Below, one piece after another: positions 1 to 9,989 of a DNA stretch of 64,000 nucleotides. Origin of the DNA: Trifolium pratense (taxonomy: Eukaryota > Streptophyta > Magnoliopsida > Fabales > Fabaceae); NCBI RefSeq assembly GCF_020283565.1, contig NC_060060.1, positions 12,834,001-12,898,000 on the forward strand. Reading direction: 5' to 3'. The notes beneath the pieces were generated by a model that saw nothing but the letters and a program-made list of their open reading frames with translations, was not told where the DNA came from and searched no databases. Made by a program: the position numbers and the translations under genes. Each line of letters begins with the position of its first letter. Position 1 is the first letter of the stretch.

Positions 1-1
1 G

Positions 2-836
2 GGATTGCTTTACATTTGCGATAGATCTTCTTTCCATGATGTTACAATGTGGGTTATGAAAGAATATGGCATTGGAGAATCATGGACTAAGGTTTACAAC
101 ATTGATACTTCGATCAGTGCTTTGGGCAGACCGGATCGGTGGCGTTGTGGTTTATGTTGGCCGCTAAAACACTTTGAAGATGGTGCTTCCTTGCTGTTAT
201 ATCATTCCTGCAAGTGTCTTATCTACTTCGAACCTGAGAAATATGGATTCAAAGTTTTTCGAATTCATGGGACTGATTCAGAACAAGTTCAAATAATTCC
301 ACACACTCCAAGTCTAGTCTCATTAAAAGATGTTGTGAAAGGAGACAATATTGAGGTGCTGAATATCTACTCAATGTAAGAATTTAGCTTCTAATATTTT
401 ATTTTTTTTGAAAATTGAATTTGATGCTCCCTTAAAAATCATAATTAATTTTAATCATAAGACAAGTATTGAAAGAGGCCGGTTTATAAAGTGGTTGGTT
501 GGTCATAAGCATTTACTTAGACCTTCAAGTCTCTGTATCAAAACTGGCATAAGGGTCATTATTTAATTAATCAAAGACAAGTATTGAAAGAGACATGTGT
601 CATGTGTGAGAATAGAAGACATGTGTTGTTACAATATAGATCTTCTCTTCTTAAGGTTGTGATGTTTCCTCAATCAGTTGCTTATACAACTATTTGATTT
701 ATGGTATAGTTTTTGGATCTTCTCTTCTTTAGTTATTGAAATTATTCCCTAATATTGTTTTGATTTATACAGGTGTGCAAATGTTAAATTGCGCGAAGAA
801 AATGAAGTTCTTTCCTTGTCTCAACAACTTGTTTGA
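2..836 (+). CDS. F-box/interaction-domain protein, 3' end (copy 1, cut by window edge)
   Basis: This is the C-terminal part of an F-box-associated (FBA) interaction-domain protein. The frame is open from base 2 and matches the end of the intact copy at 9990 almost residue for residue (GLLYICD, VTMWVMKEYGIGESWTKVYN, GLCWPLKHFEDGAS, YEPEKYGFKVFR). The F-box lies upstream, outside the window. The apparent stop TAA (377-379) overlaps a splice donor (ATGTAAG, GT at 376-377). An acceptor at 771-772 leads to a second exon, 773-836, that keeps the frame and adds 20 residues (CANVKLREENEV...) before TGA. The same exon exists behind copies 2 and 3, so I prefer the spliced model 2-375 plus 773-836. Proteins of this type usually present substrates to SCF ubiquitin ligases; the target is unknown. 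Confidence 0.8.
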
Positions 837-1510
837 GACTTGGTAAGTACACGTTCTTCATCATCTTATTGTAATTTGATTTATATATCTTCCTCAATTT
901 GATGGTGAAGAATTCGGTGATGAACTTGTTTCTTAAGAAGAGTACGTCTGTTTTCACGTTGACGTGTATTCAGATTACTACAATTTTAGGCATGTTACGT
1001 AGACTTTCTTACTTAATATTGGTGTCATTTTGTATAGGTGCACAAATTTTAAAGTCTGTGAAGAAAATGAAGATCCTGAATGATGGCTTGACAAGTGCTC
1101 TCCTCCTCCTCCTCAGGTGGTGGGCCTTTTGATGAAGAGTACAACTCCAAAGTTATGATTTCGCTAGTTGTGATATTTGAAAAAATACATATCTCGTTTT
1201 ATGATGCAAAATGATGTCTTTTTGTAATCTTTAATCCTAGATGTTCATTAGTCGTTATCTATGGTTTTACAAGACTGGCATGTTATCTTGTTGGCTTAGT
1301 TTATAATGTTAGACTTCATTTATACACTTCACATCCGGGAACCTAAGCAATGTGAGACTTCAAACAAACTCTGTCTCATTTAAGCCTATATGTCATTTTC
1401 ATTCTGGATCCTTATCTGTGTAAATTATATTGAACCATCTTTTTAAGGAGTTTGGATGGAATTGATTAGATAAGGATAATTTAATGATTGTTCTAGAAAA
1501 AGCAAAATGA
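837..1510. other. 3' flank of F-box copy 1 with a decayed exon-like repeat
   Basis: No gene is visible here. Around 1037-1090 there is a second, degenerate version of the downstream F-box exon: after TTTGTATAG it reads like CTNFKVCEENEDPE followed by a stop, resembling CANVKLREENEVL of the exon at 773. The same pair of segments recurs behind copy 3 (11873 and about 12106). The stretch may be 3' UTR or an alternative last exon. The rest is AT-rich flank shared with the other copies. Confidence 0.45.
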
Positions 1511-1514
1511 TGAA

Positions 1515-1745
1515 TTTGTGAGAGCAGGTCCAAATCCTAGACGACTTTCATCATGGGAACCGTTGTTGGACAACCTTCATAAAAGGTTGAACTGTTGGGG
1601 TAATACGTTTAGTAGTCATGGAGGAAGAATTGTGTGGCTTAATGCAGTTTTAAACTCCATTCCTATCTTCTTATTATCTTTTCTTAAGACGCCGATTCAA
1701 ATATGATGGAAGAATGTGGTTCAAAAATATAATGGGCCGAGACTT
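1515..1745 (+). mobile_element. LINE reverse-transcriptase fragment
   Basis: The plus-strand frame from 1518 reads RLSSWEPLLDNLHKRLNCWG, then GGRIVWLNAVLNSIPIFLLS and FLKTPIQI. This is the region just after the reverse-transcriptase core of plant L1-type LINE ORF2 proteins (compare the minus-strand LINE at 41844-42095, which has KKINSWSSRCLSQAGREVMI and SVLQSIPSYIMSIF). A TGA at 1704-1706 follows IQI, and the similarity fades after about 1745. It is a short dead relic between F-box copies 1 and 2. Confidence 0.7.
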
Positions 1746-1878
1746 TTTTTTCAAAAATAAAAATTGGTTAGACCCGACTACGTTTGAAAATGTAAACCTA
1801 CTTTTGCAGTTCTGTTCTGTGTTGAAACCCTTATTCGCCAACAGTTTTATTATACAAGGTACTCTCACTGATCACTCT

Positions 1879-1913
<35 letters not shown>

Positions 1914-2155
1914 TCGATAATCACTTTGATTTACTCATTAATCCAAAGAATCCAACTCAAACCTTTTTATTTTCTTCTCATTTAGCTTCTATCATAACTT
2001 ATTTTCTCTGTTTGTTTGTTTTGATTTACTACTTATTTTGTTTCTGTTGATCCTTTTTGCAATTTAGTGTAAACCATGAAAACAAAAAAGTATCCAATTC
2101 CCTCTGCAAGGGCTAGCCAAAGATGCAATAAACAAAAGGGAAAGTTGATGATGAG
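1746..2155. other. Upstream region of F-box copy 2
   Basis: From about 1855 on, this matches the upstream region of copy 3 (about 9785-9990): ACTCTCACTAATCACT, then a run ending GATCCTTTTTGCAATTTAGT before the start region. It includes a (TTTA)n run at about 1880-1913. The ancestral start codon corresponds to ATG 2076, but copy 2 has lost one base near 2130 relative to copy 3 (AATAAACAAAAGGG against AATAAGGCAAAAGGG), so that start is out of frame with the F-box. No other gene is seen. Confidence 0.5.
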
Positions 2156-3713
2156 ATGCAAAATCATCAACTTTGCCCTTACTTTGATAATATTCCATCT
2201 CACATCACTGCACAAATTTTGCTTCAACTTCCGATTAAGTCTCTTCTCATTTGTAAATGTGTCTGCAAAATCTGGAAAACACTCATTTCAGAACCACATT
2301 TTGCTAAATTGCACTTTCAGCGATCACCGAGTAGTTTCATGATTCGGACCAGTGACTCAACACGGGTGTCTAGAACCCTGCAACTTCTTGAGTGCGAGCC
2401 TGAAAAGTTTGAGATTGGAAGTGACAATCTTGTCAAGCTTTCTCCTATATTCAAGCTTCCTCTTCGTGATGCCAAATCTTTAAGGAATAGACCCAAGCGT
2501 CCTATTCGTGCTGTGAGATTAGTTTTGGAAAAAAAACAACAAGAATAGTGATGGGGATAGCCAAATGCTTAATATTGATGTCAAGCCATATGATGATAAG
2601 TTTGGTGTTGTGAATTCTTGCAATGGCTTGCTTTGTTTGTGTTTTCCAATTGAAGGAAACCCTTTAGTGATTTGCAATCCAGTCACTGGCGAGTTTATGA
2701 GACTTCCTAAAGCTACTAAAACTCCTAATCAACTACGTAATCTAGAACCAGTTGGTTTTGGTTTTAGTTTCCAACCTAAAACTAATGAATATATGGTGAT
2801 ACAAATTTGGAACAAATTTGTTAAACGTGGCTATCACCATGTGTTTGAGCGTATGATTCTTGACATAAACACACTTGGAACACCATCATGGAGAAATGTT
2901 GAAGTGGATCATCAAGTTTTTTATTCGAGGCTTAAGTATCCCACTTGTTTGAATGGCGTGATTCATTGGATCAGATTTGAGCGTCATGAAAGGTCTATAT
3001 TGTGTTTTTGTTTAGAAAGTGAGAGGTTGCAATCATTTCCTTCTCCTCCTCCACAAGTGTTTAGAAATCATAATAGAATTTCTTGTAATCAGCATATCAG
3101 CATGGGAGAATCAAGGGGATTGCTTTACATTTGCGATACATCTTTTATACATGATGTTACAATGTGGGTTATGAATGAATATGGCATTGGAGAATCATGG
3201 ACTCAGGTTTACAACATTGATACTACGATCAGTTCTTTGGGCACACCGGATCGGTGGAGTTATGGTTTATGTTGGCCGCTAAAACACTTTGAAGATGGTG
3301 CTTCCATATTGTTATATCATTCCTGCAATTGTCTTATCTACTATGAACCTGAGAAATATGGGTTCAAAGTTTTTCGAATTCATGATACGGGTTCAGAATT
3401 AGTTGAAGTAATTCCACACACTCCAAGTCTAATCTCATTAAAAGATGTTGTGGAAGGAGATAATATTGAGGTGCTGAATATCCACTCAATGTAAGAATTT
3501 AGCTTCCTAATAATTTATTTTTATTGAAATTTGAATTTGATGCTCCCTTAAAAATCATAGTAATGTCAGTTTTTGGATCTTCTTTAGTTATTAAGTAGTA
3601 AACGGTTTCTTGAAATTATACTGTCTAATTGTTTTAATTTATATAGGTGTGCAAATGTTAAATTGCGTGAAGAAAATGAAGTTCTTTCCTTGTCTCAACT
3701 TATGGTTACTTAA
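2156..3713 (+). pseudogene. F-box/interaction-domain gene, frameshifted (copy 2)
   Basis: This is a tandem paralogue of the intact gene at 9990. From ATG 2156 it reads MQNHQLCPYFDNIPSHITAQ, and the F-box continues with QILLQLPIKSLLICKCVCKI through WKTLISEPHFAKLHF. It then enters the interaction region and stops at 2546-2548. Relative to the intact copy, two bases are missing inside an A-run near 2530-2545. The reading continues one frame over from about 2550 and stays open to 3494 (VVNSCNGLLCLCFP, LVICNPVTGEFMRLPKA, then the usual C-terminal motifs). A spliced last exon at 3647-3713 (donor at 3491) keeps the frame and ends in TAA. As read, the F-box and the interaction domain cannot form one protein. 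A sequencing error in the A-run is the alternative. The start at 2156 skips an upstream one-base loss. Confidence 0.65.
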
Positions 3714-5018
3714 TGTATCTTCCTCCTCAATTTGATGGTGAAGAATTCGGTGATCAGCCTGTTTATTAAGAAGAGTACGTCTGTTTTCGCATTGATGGGT
3801 ATTCAGACCCTTGCTTACTATTTTAGGCATGTTACTTAGACTTTCTTTCGCAATATTGGTTATGATTAGATTTATTACTTTTAACAATTGAATTTTAATT
3901 GTTTTGGCATACTATTGAACCCTTCACTATCCTTTTGCCTTGTTCACTTTATAACTCAGGTTTGTTGGTTATGATTTCACATTTTCCTATTATTGTTTTA
4001 TGGTTTGAACTATTTAGTTTAGTGCTTCAAGTGGGAGGTATGAAAATGAAAATGATTATTGCACCACCTTTTACATCTGTTTATTGATCTCCTTTTTATG
4101 ATTTTCTTCATTTGTCATATCTTGTTTCTCTTTCTCAATGGCGGCATCTCGTTATTTGTTTTTGCTTCTGCAACAAACTGCAAATCCATTGCATGTAATG
4201 TTTGGTTTGTCTTGCTACTAAAAATTTATTTTGAATTTATTAAACTTAAATTTGGATAGATAATTTGTTGAACTAATTGTTGTGTTGAAACTATAACATA
4301 TCACAGTGGCATTTGAAATTCAGTAGGATTTAAAGAAACTGAAGCAGATCATAAGGACTTCGATTAAGTAGTTAAAATTCTCATTGAACTTAACTATCTC
4401 AATGAGTCATAAACTGAAGTAGCTACTGTAATGTTGTAATGCTAGACAATAATTAATATCTGTACAAATTGTTGAACATTTTAATTCGATCAATCTTATT
4501 GTAAAGAGTGTTGTCAAATATCGGCAATGGCAGAGCCATGGCGGATTGTGGTGGTGGATTTTTCAACAACTGTGAAGCTTCAACTTGTTTGAGCTTTGGT
4601 TGTTGCAGAGTCATATCAGTGGGACAAAACTCTCTTAGCATAACAAGCCTAACCTCACTGTATACCTCCTCACATTTCTAATTCTTCATCCATTAAGCAG
4701 CATTTGATATCTAATCTAACAATTCGTATTCAAACTGCTACTTTTTTTTTTCTTTTTTTTGGCTTGAAACTACTACTTACTCCGTCAGTCTCAAATATAA
4801 GCAAAAACAGGTCAACAAAATGTATTTGGTCTAAATTTTATACAAAACCATAGTAAGATTATTTTGTGATACATTGCATTTGCTCGAAGAACTTATTTGC
4901 AATATGGTGGTACTGACTAACGCGCCTTAACAACTCTTGTTTACACAGCTTAACAGCGCATACAATAACTTCTCCAAGGTACTTTCACTAATCGCTCTTC
5001 GTTTGTTTTCTATATTTA
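3714..5018. other. 3' flank of F-box copy 2 with MITE remnants
   Basis: The first kilobase is homologous to the 3' flank of copy 3 (for example CTGCAAATCCATTGCATGTA at about 4178). Around 4505-4600 a G/C-richer segment (TGTTGTCAAATATCGGCAATGG) resembles segments at 53450-53570 and 54420-54850, suggesting an old MITE family. At about 4778-4870 there is one end of a Stowaway-type MITE (TACTCCGTCAGTCTCAAATA) without its partner end. No gene is seen. Confidence 0.4.
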
Positions 5019-5197
5019 ATTGTTAGAAAGTTATTTGTCGACAAGTGCTAACTCAACTGATATAAAATGTCGAAATTGTTAGGCCGGACGTTATGACCGG
5101 GGTTCGAAACCCCGGTTTCCTCACTTATGTATGTGAGTTTATAATGATTTTCCCATTTCGATTATCTACCCAAAAAAATTGTTATATAAAGTTATTT
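5019..5197 (+). mobile_element. tRNA-derived SINE with target-site duplication
   Basis: The body is about 5037-5177. It carries an A-box-like stretch (GCTAACTCAACTGATA) and a clear RNA polymerase III B box inside GGGGTTCGAAACCCCGG (about 5099). An imperfect direct repeat flanks it: ATTGTTAGAAAGTTATTT at 5019-5036 and ATTGTTATATAAAGTTATTT at 5178-5197, as expected for a retroposed SINE. It is non-coding and moved by LINE machinery in trans. Confidence 0.6.
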
Positions 5198-5680
5198 TGT
5201 GAGTCGGTACAATTCAATTGGTAGATACATGATATTAATAATAAGCAGTGACCCGGACCGAGAACCATTAGACTATTATAGAACAAAAAACGGGTAAGCT
5301 TTTATTTGCTTCTTAGAGTCCGTTTATTTTATTTTTGGCAAAATTACTCTCGTAGTCCCTTAATTTAATTTCAGGTAACGATTTAGTCCTTTATATTTTT
5401 TTACGTTCTTTATGTTCCTTCATCCGTGTTTGTATATGATTTTTCAAGCTTCAAATTTATAATTTTCTTTCAGAGCATAACATATATTTATGATTGAAAC
5501 AACACAAAGAAAGAAAACTATATGAATGTTCAACTCGGTTTCATGTTCAACTCATGTTTATATGAATGTATTAAAAAATAAATCACTTCACATTTAACTC
5601 GGTTTTAGCCAAAATCAATTTTACAAAATCAATTCACTCAAAATCATTTCTCACCGTAGAACCAAACATACACGTAGCCA
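5198..5680. other. AT-rich spacer with a MITE end
   Basis: No gene is visible. At about 5605-5673 the text (AAAATCAATTTTACAAAATC ... GAACCAAACATACACG) is one end of the MITE family that occurs as a tandem pair at 20877-21434. The remainder is low-complexity AT-rich DNA. Confidence 0.4.
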
Positions 5681-7386
5681 TGAAAAGAAGAAAGGATCCA
5701 ATTACCTCTGCAAGGGATATGAAGAGAAGCAATGCAGCAAAAAGGAAACTAATAATTGCACTTTGAGCAAGCACCAATTTGTTTCATGATTCGGCCTGCT
5801 GATTATAGACGAGTGACAAGAACCCTGTACCTTGTTGAGTGTGAACCTGAAAAGTTTGAGATTGGAAGCAACAATCATGTCAAGTTGGAGCCTATGTTCA
5901 AGCTTCCTCTTCGTGATGCCGAATCATTTATGGAGAAAAATGACCAGAACAATAATGAGGGCAAAAAGATATTTAAGTTTGGTATTGTGAATTCTTACAA
6001 TGGCTTGCTTTGTTTGTGTGATCCATCTTGTTGGATCTGCCTTTGAAATGATGGAAGGAAGCAGAAAATTGTTGTTTTCCCTGCCAGTAGCGCATGATGC
6101 GCCATTCATTGAGCATGAGGCGCAGCAGCAGCAGGGGCTACTGGCCTTGGCGCATGATGCGCCGTTTTCCAGCGCATGGTGCGCAAAACACAGTACAAAT
6201 ACTGTGTGTTGTTTTCTGCAGCTGCCAGGAAGAGAGCGAAAGTGGGTTTTGCAAGGTTTCTTCACCAACATCAATCTAGGGTCAAAAGGGGATCTTTTGG
6301 GGTATACTCTAGGGTTTGGATAATCATTGTAACACCGGGAAACACTTATTGATTGAAATCTCTTGGTCACGGGAAGAGATCTGGGAAAAGGGTAGAATTA
6401 GGGTTGAAGTCTAATTCTTGCAACTCTTGTATTGAATCTCGTTGTAATCAAGCTTTTCTATCGATAGTGGAACGGAGAGTCTCTCTCCCCCAGAGTAGGT
6501 CGGTTTTGACTGAACTGGGTAAACACTTGCTTCGTGTTCTTTACAGTTTTATCGCTTATCTTTTGTTCGTGATTATTATTGTTATTTCCACGTTTTGATC
6601 GCTTATTCAATTTGCTCCACACATCAAAGTTATTGGTGTGATATTAAAGAATTCACAACACATCTAATGGAAACCCTTTAGTGATTTGCAGCCCAATCAC
6701 CAGGGAGTTCATAAAACTTCCTGATGCTAATATGGCTCCTTCCAGTACTCACACAATTCAGGTACAAATGAAAGCACATGCTGGTTTTGGTTTCCAACCT
6801 AAAACTAATGAATATAAAGTGATAAAAAATAGTGTGGACATATGTTGACCACGTCCATGAACGAGAGCTTGTGCGTCTGTTCCTTGAAATGCACACGCTT
6901 GGAACACCATCATGGAGAAATGTTGGATAGTAAGATTTCTATTTCAAAGCTTAAGTATCCGACTTGTGTGAATGGCGCACTTCATTGGATCAATATTGGT
7001 GGTTAGCAAATGTCAATATTGTGTTTCAAATTTGAAAGTGAGAGGTTGCAACCATTCTCTTCTCCTCCACATGTGTTAAGAAATTCTACAGTCCTAGGCA
7101 GAAAACTCACCATGGGAGAATTAAGAGGATTTTTTTACATATGTCAAAGATCTTCTTTTTGCGCTGTTACAATGTGGGTTATGAAGAAGTATGGTATTGG
7201 AGAATCATGAACTAAGGTTTACAACATTGATGTTTCGGCCAAGCCTACAAGTTTAATCAAAGTTTTTCGAATTGATGGGACTCAATCAAAATTAGTTGAA
7301 GTAATTTCACATATTCCTAGTTTAATCTCATTGAAGGATGTGGCGAAAGGAGACAATATTGAGGTCTTGAATATCTATTCAAGGTA
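5681..7386 (+). pseudogene. Decayed F-box-family gene split by a solo LTR (copy 4)
   Basis: It starts like the intact copy (ATGAAAAGAAGAAAGGATCC at 5681; compare MKRKK) but joins near 5740-5757 directly to the sequence after the F-box (TTGCACTTTGAGCAAGCACC), so the F-box itself is deleted. The interaction domain then runs to about 6023, where a solo LTR interrupts it, and resumes at 6666 (GGAAACCCTTTAGTGATTTG). Further indels and stops follow. A recognisable C-terminal part lies at 7010-7210 and 7250-7386 (EKYGIGES-like text, then a match to LKDVAKGDNIEVLNIYSR). The gene cannot give a functional F-box protein. No conserved downstream exon was found behind it. Confidence 0.8.
6024..6665 (+). 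mobile_element. Solo LTR of a Ty1-copia-like retrotransposon
   Basis: The element at 6029-6660 (632 bp) begins TGTTGGATCTGCC and ends ATTCACAACA, giving TG...CA ends with a 5-bp inverted TGTTG/CAACA. A perfect 5-bp target duplication CATCT flanks it (6024-6028 and 6661-6665). It has no internal coding region, so it is a recombined solo LTR. The interior contains palindromic GCGCATGATGCGC words (about 6090-6190) in the presumed U3 part, and AACACTTGCTTCGTGTTC near the U5 end. Orientation is inferred from these. It breaks F-box copy 4. Confidence 0.85.
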
Positions 7387-7686
7387 AAGGATATAGCTTA
7401 TAATATTTTATTAGTAGTAAATAGTTTCTCATGATAATTTCATCTCCTTCAAATTGTAGTTTTTTGCTAACATCACATAACCATAGTTCCTTAGTGAAAG
7501 AGTACTGCTGCAAACTTTAGTGAAGACTACAACTGTTAAGAAGTAATTTAATCTCCATACAGCATGCAGGGTTATGCTAAATCACAAGTTTTTGTAAACT
7601 AGGATTTTAGTCTAGGATTTTAGTTTACAGATTCATTCATTCATTAAATTATGCTAAATCACAATCGTTGCACTAACCCTAGTTTA
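7387..7686. other. Spacer between F-box copy 4 and the palindrome
   Basis: No gene is seen. There are short internal repeats (TATGCTAAATCACAA at about 7572 and 7650; CTAGGATTTTAGT twice near 7600; ATTCATTCATT runs). They look like decayed MITE material connected with the palindrome that starts at about 7687. Confidence 0.35.
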
Positions 7687-7792
7687 CAAACCATTCATCA
7701 CAAAATATATATTCAATGAATGAATGAATGAATCTGTGCACAAGTTTTTGTCATTGATTATTTAGTGCACAGATTCATTCATTCATTGAATA

Positions 7793-8714
7793 CTAGTCCC
7801 ACACCCGTGCGATGCACGGGTGTTATGCGGTATTTTATATTATAATGTTGAAAAATCATTCGTATAAATTGAAACAATAAGTATTATGAAAATTATAATA
7901 ATAACATCAATAAAAACAAAATAATAATAATAATAATAATAAAGTGATGTTCCTTAAAAAAATATAATAAAGTGATGTAAATATAAGATAGATATTAAAG
8001 ATGTGTTTATACATTTCGAAAAGATTACAATGGATCCTATTGCATCTACCAAAATAAGTTGGTAATCCATAAATTGTCATGTCACTATGAAAACGGTTTA
8101 TGGTCATACTCATACACTGTGGTTAGATTAGTGGTTGCACAACTATATAGGAATTATATATATCGATACTTATACATTTAAAAAACTTATTTATACATCA
8201 GATTTGAAGTTACTTTGGTATCTTCTTCATTAACATTGATTAGCAATATCTTTAACTCATTCTTCAAAATAACTATGGAAATGACAACATATAATTGACC
8301 ATGGAAAACAATCGATGTTGAAACATAAGTTTTTATTTATATTATAAATCTTATTGGAGGATTCTGAGTTGGATAAACTACTTTATTATCTCTTACAAAA
8401 AAACTACTGTATTATCGAATTTGACATTTATATTAATTTGAAACTTATTGGAGCAAAAATAAATCAACTTAACTCATACTCAAATATCGAATATGATAAA
8501 AATCATACAGGACATAACAACCATTAGTAAACTTTATTTTATCTATTTTTTTTACTAACATTAGAAAGTAGTCCTGACAATCGACCAACTCCTTATATTT
8601 ACAAAGATTGGACAAAAGATTATTAGCAAAAACATTAACCTTTTTGAAAAAAAAAACAATAAAATACAAAAAATAATAAAATGAACAAAAAAATGTAAAT
8701 GAATAATAACCCAA

Positions 8715-8753
<39 letters not shown>

Positions 8754-8958
8754 TACAATTAGTACCCCACATTAAATGAATGTAAGTGGATGATATGGCT
8801 AAATGAAAAGTTTTCATTGGTTTGTGGATTAGGGTTTAGATAGACAATTCCACAACTATCTAGGATTTATATATATAGATTGAGTGTATATTAAAAAGTC
8901 ATAAGTTTATAAATGTAGAATATGAAAAGTATAGAGATGAAATAATAAAATAATAATA

Positions 8959-9008
<50 letters not shown>

Positions 9009-9134
9009 GTAGAAATGATGTGGCATTGTAGAGTGGTTTATTTGGATTTAAATGGATGATGTGGCTAAATGAAACAATTTGATTGGTCTAGTGGATTAGG
9101 GTTAGGAGAACTATTTAGGAATTATATATATAGA
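7793..9134 (-). mobile_element. Non-autonomous Helitron (minus strand)
   Basis: On the minus strand the element starts TCTATATATATAATTCC (5' end at 9134) and ends with a hairpin followed by GGGACTAG (3' end at 7793). The hairpin (7801-7823) is ACACCCGTGC-GAT-GCACGGGTGT. It inserted between A and T without target duplication; the intact palindrome arm at 7687-7741 shows the empty site. There is no Rep/helicase coding, so it depended on an autonomous partner. The interior holds three (AAT)n tracts and extra 5'-end-like sequences at about 8165 and 8880. Confidence 0.85.
7918..9008. repeat. (AAT)n microsatellites within the Helitron
   Basis: Three tracts of AAT/ATA repeats lie at about 7918-7942, 8717-8752 and 8940-9008. 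The last two each begin a roughly 180-bp duplicated block that ends in the Helitron 5' terminus. They are length-variable by nature and non-coding. Confidence 0.7.
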
Positions 9135-9160
9135 TATATTTTGTGATGAATGGTTTGTAT

Positions 9161-9396
9161 AGAATGAGATATTATGTGTTAGAGTGAAATTCCCTTAGAA
9201 TTGCAGTTTTGCAGAAGATGTTCTGTTATTTAATCATGTGTGCATGCGATCAAAGGTTGCAACGATTGTTTTTGTGAGACATGATACTTACTTGGCCACA
9301 AGTCTAAATGGACCGAATACAAAGATAAATTGATGTATTATGGTCTACATACATCGAATTTTTGATGTATCTAGAAAGTTATTAATGTCTTATAAT
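9161..9396. other. Short spacer without recognisable features
   Basis: AT-rich sequence between the palindrome and the Stowaway element. I see no open frame, RNA gene or repeat end that can be named. Confidence 0.3.
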
Positions 9397-9639
9397 TACT
9401 CCCTTTGGTCTATATATAATAAATTTTTTGTTTTTTATATTCATCGTAAAATTAATGAATCTAGACAATAATATAGTCTAGATTCATTATTGTCTAGATT
9501 CATTAATTTTACAATGAATCTAGACAATAATATAGTTTAGATTCATCAATTTTACAACGAATCTAATAAGTAAAGTATTTCTTATATATAGGATCGGAGT
9601 AAAGTATTTCTTATCTTATATATAGGATCGGAGGGAGTA
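9397..9639. mobile_element. Stowaway-type MITE
   Basis: The ends are TACTCCCTTTGGTCTATATA and, at the other side, CTTATATATAGGATCGGAGG then GAGTA. They form an imperfect terminal inverted repeat with flanking TA, typical of Tc1/mariner-derived Stowaway MITEs. The interior has nested palindromic repeats of ATTCATTAATTTTAC and TCTAGACAATAATATAGT. A 3'-end segment (AAGTATTTCTTAT...GGATCGGAG) is duplicated in tandem near the right end. It is non-coding and lies about 350 bp upstream of the intact F-box gene. Confidence 0.7.
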
Positions 9640-9989
9640 TTTTGTAGATTCATTGAACCTCCTGTCCAACATCCGTCTGCATCGCCTGTTGTTCTGTTAA
9701 TTGCTTTCTACTGCCAATACCAAGGTCAGTGAGTAATTTCCACTTCTCTCTGTTCCGATTTTTTCTCGGTTTATACTATACAAGCAAGCTACTCTCACTA
9801 ATCACTAGTATTTATTTATCAATAATCACTTTCTTGTGTTTTCATTTAGCTTCTTATGATAACTTATTTATCAATCCAACTCCAACCTTCTCATTTAGCT
9901 TCTTATGATAACTTATTTTCTCTGTGTTTGTTGTTTTGATTTACTATTTATTTTGTTTTTGTTGATCCTTTTTGCAATTTAGTGTATCC

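Larger units (their letters stand above)
7687..9160. repeat. Fold-back element (palindrome) interrupted by a Helitron
   Basis: The left arm 7687-7741 (CAAACCATTCATCACAAAAT ... CTGTGCAC) is the reverse complement of a right arm made of 7765-7792 plus 9135-9158. The only differences are the Helitron lying in the right arm and one extra GAAT unit in the left. Removing 7793-9134 restores the right arm exactly (GAATA joined to TATATTTT). The loop between the arms is about 23 bp. This looks like a MITE with long inverted arms that was later hit by the Helitron. Confidence 0.75.

Noticed and set aside
899..1132. 77-codon frame downstream of F-box copy 1
   Set aside because: It is in the 3' flank shared by the tandem copies and is not conserved as a frame in the others.
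5924..6370. Overlapping open frames on both strands around 6000-6370
   Set aside because: They lie within the solo LTR and result from its GC-richer palindromic words; no codon pattern or known domain.
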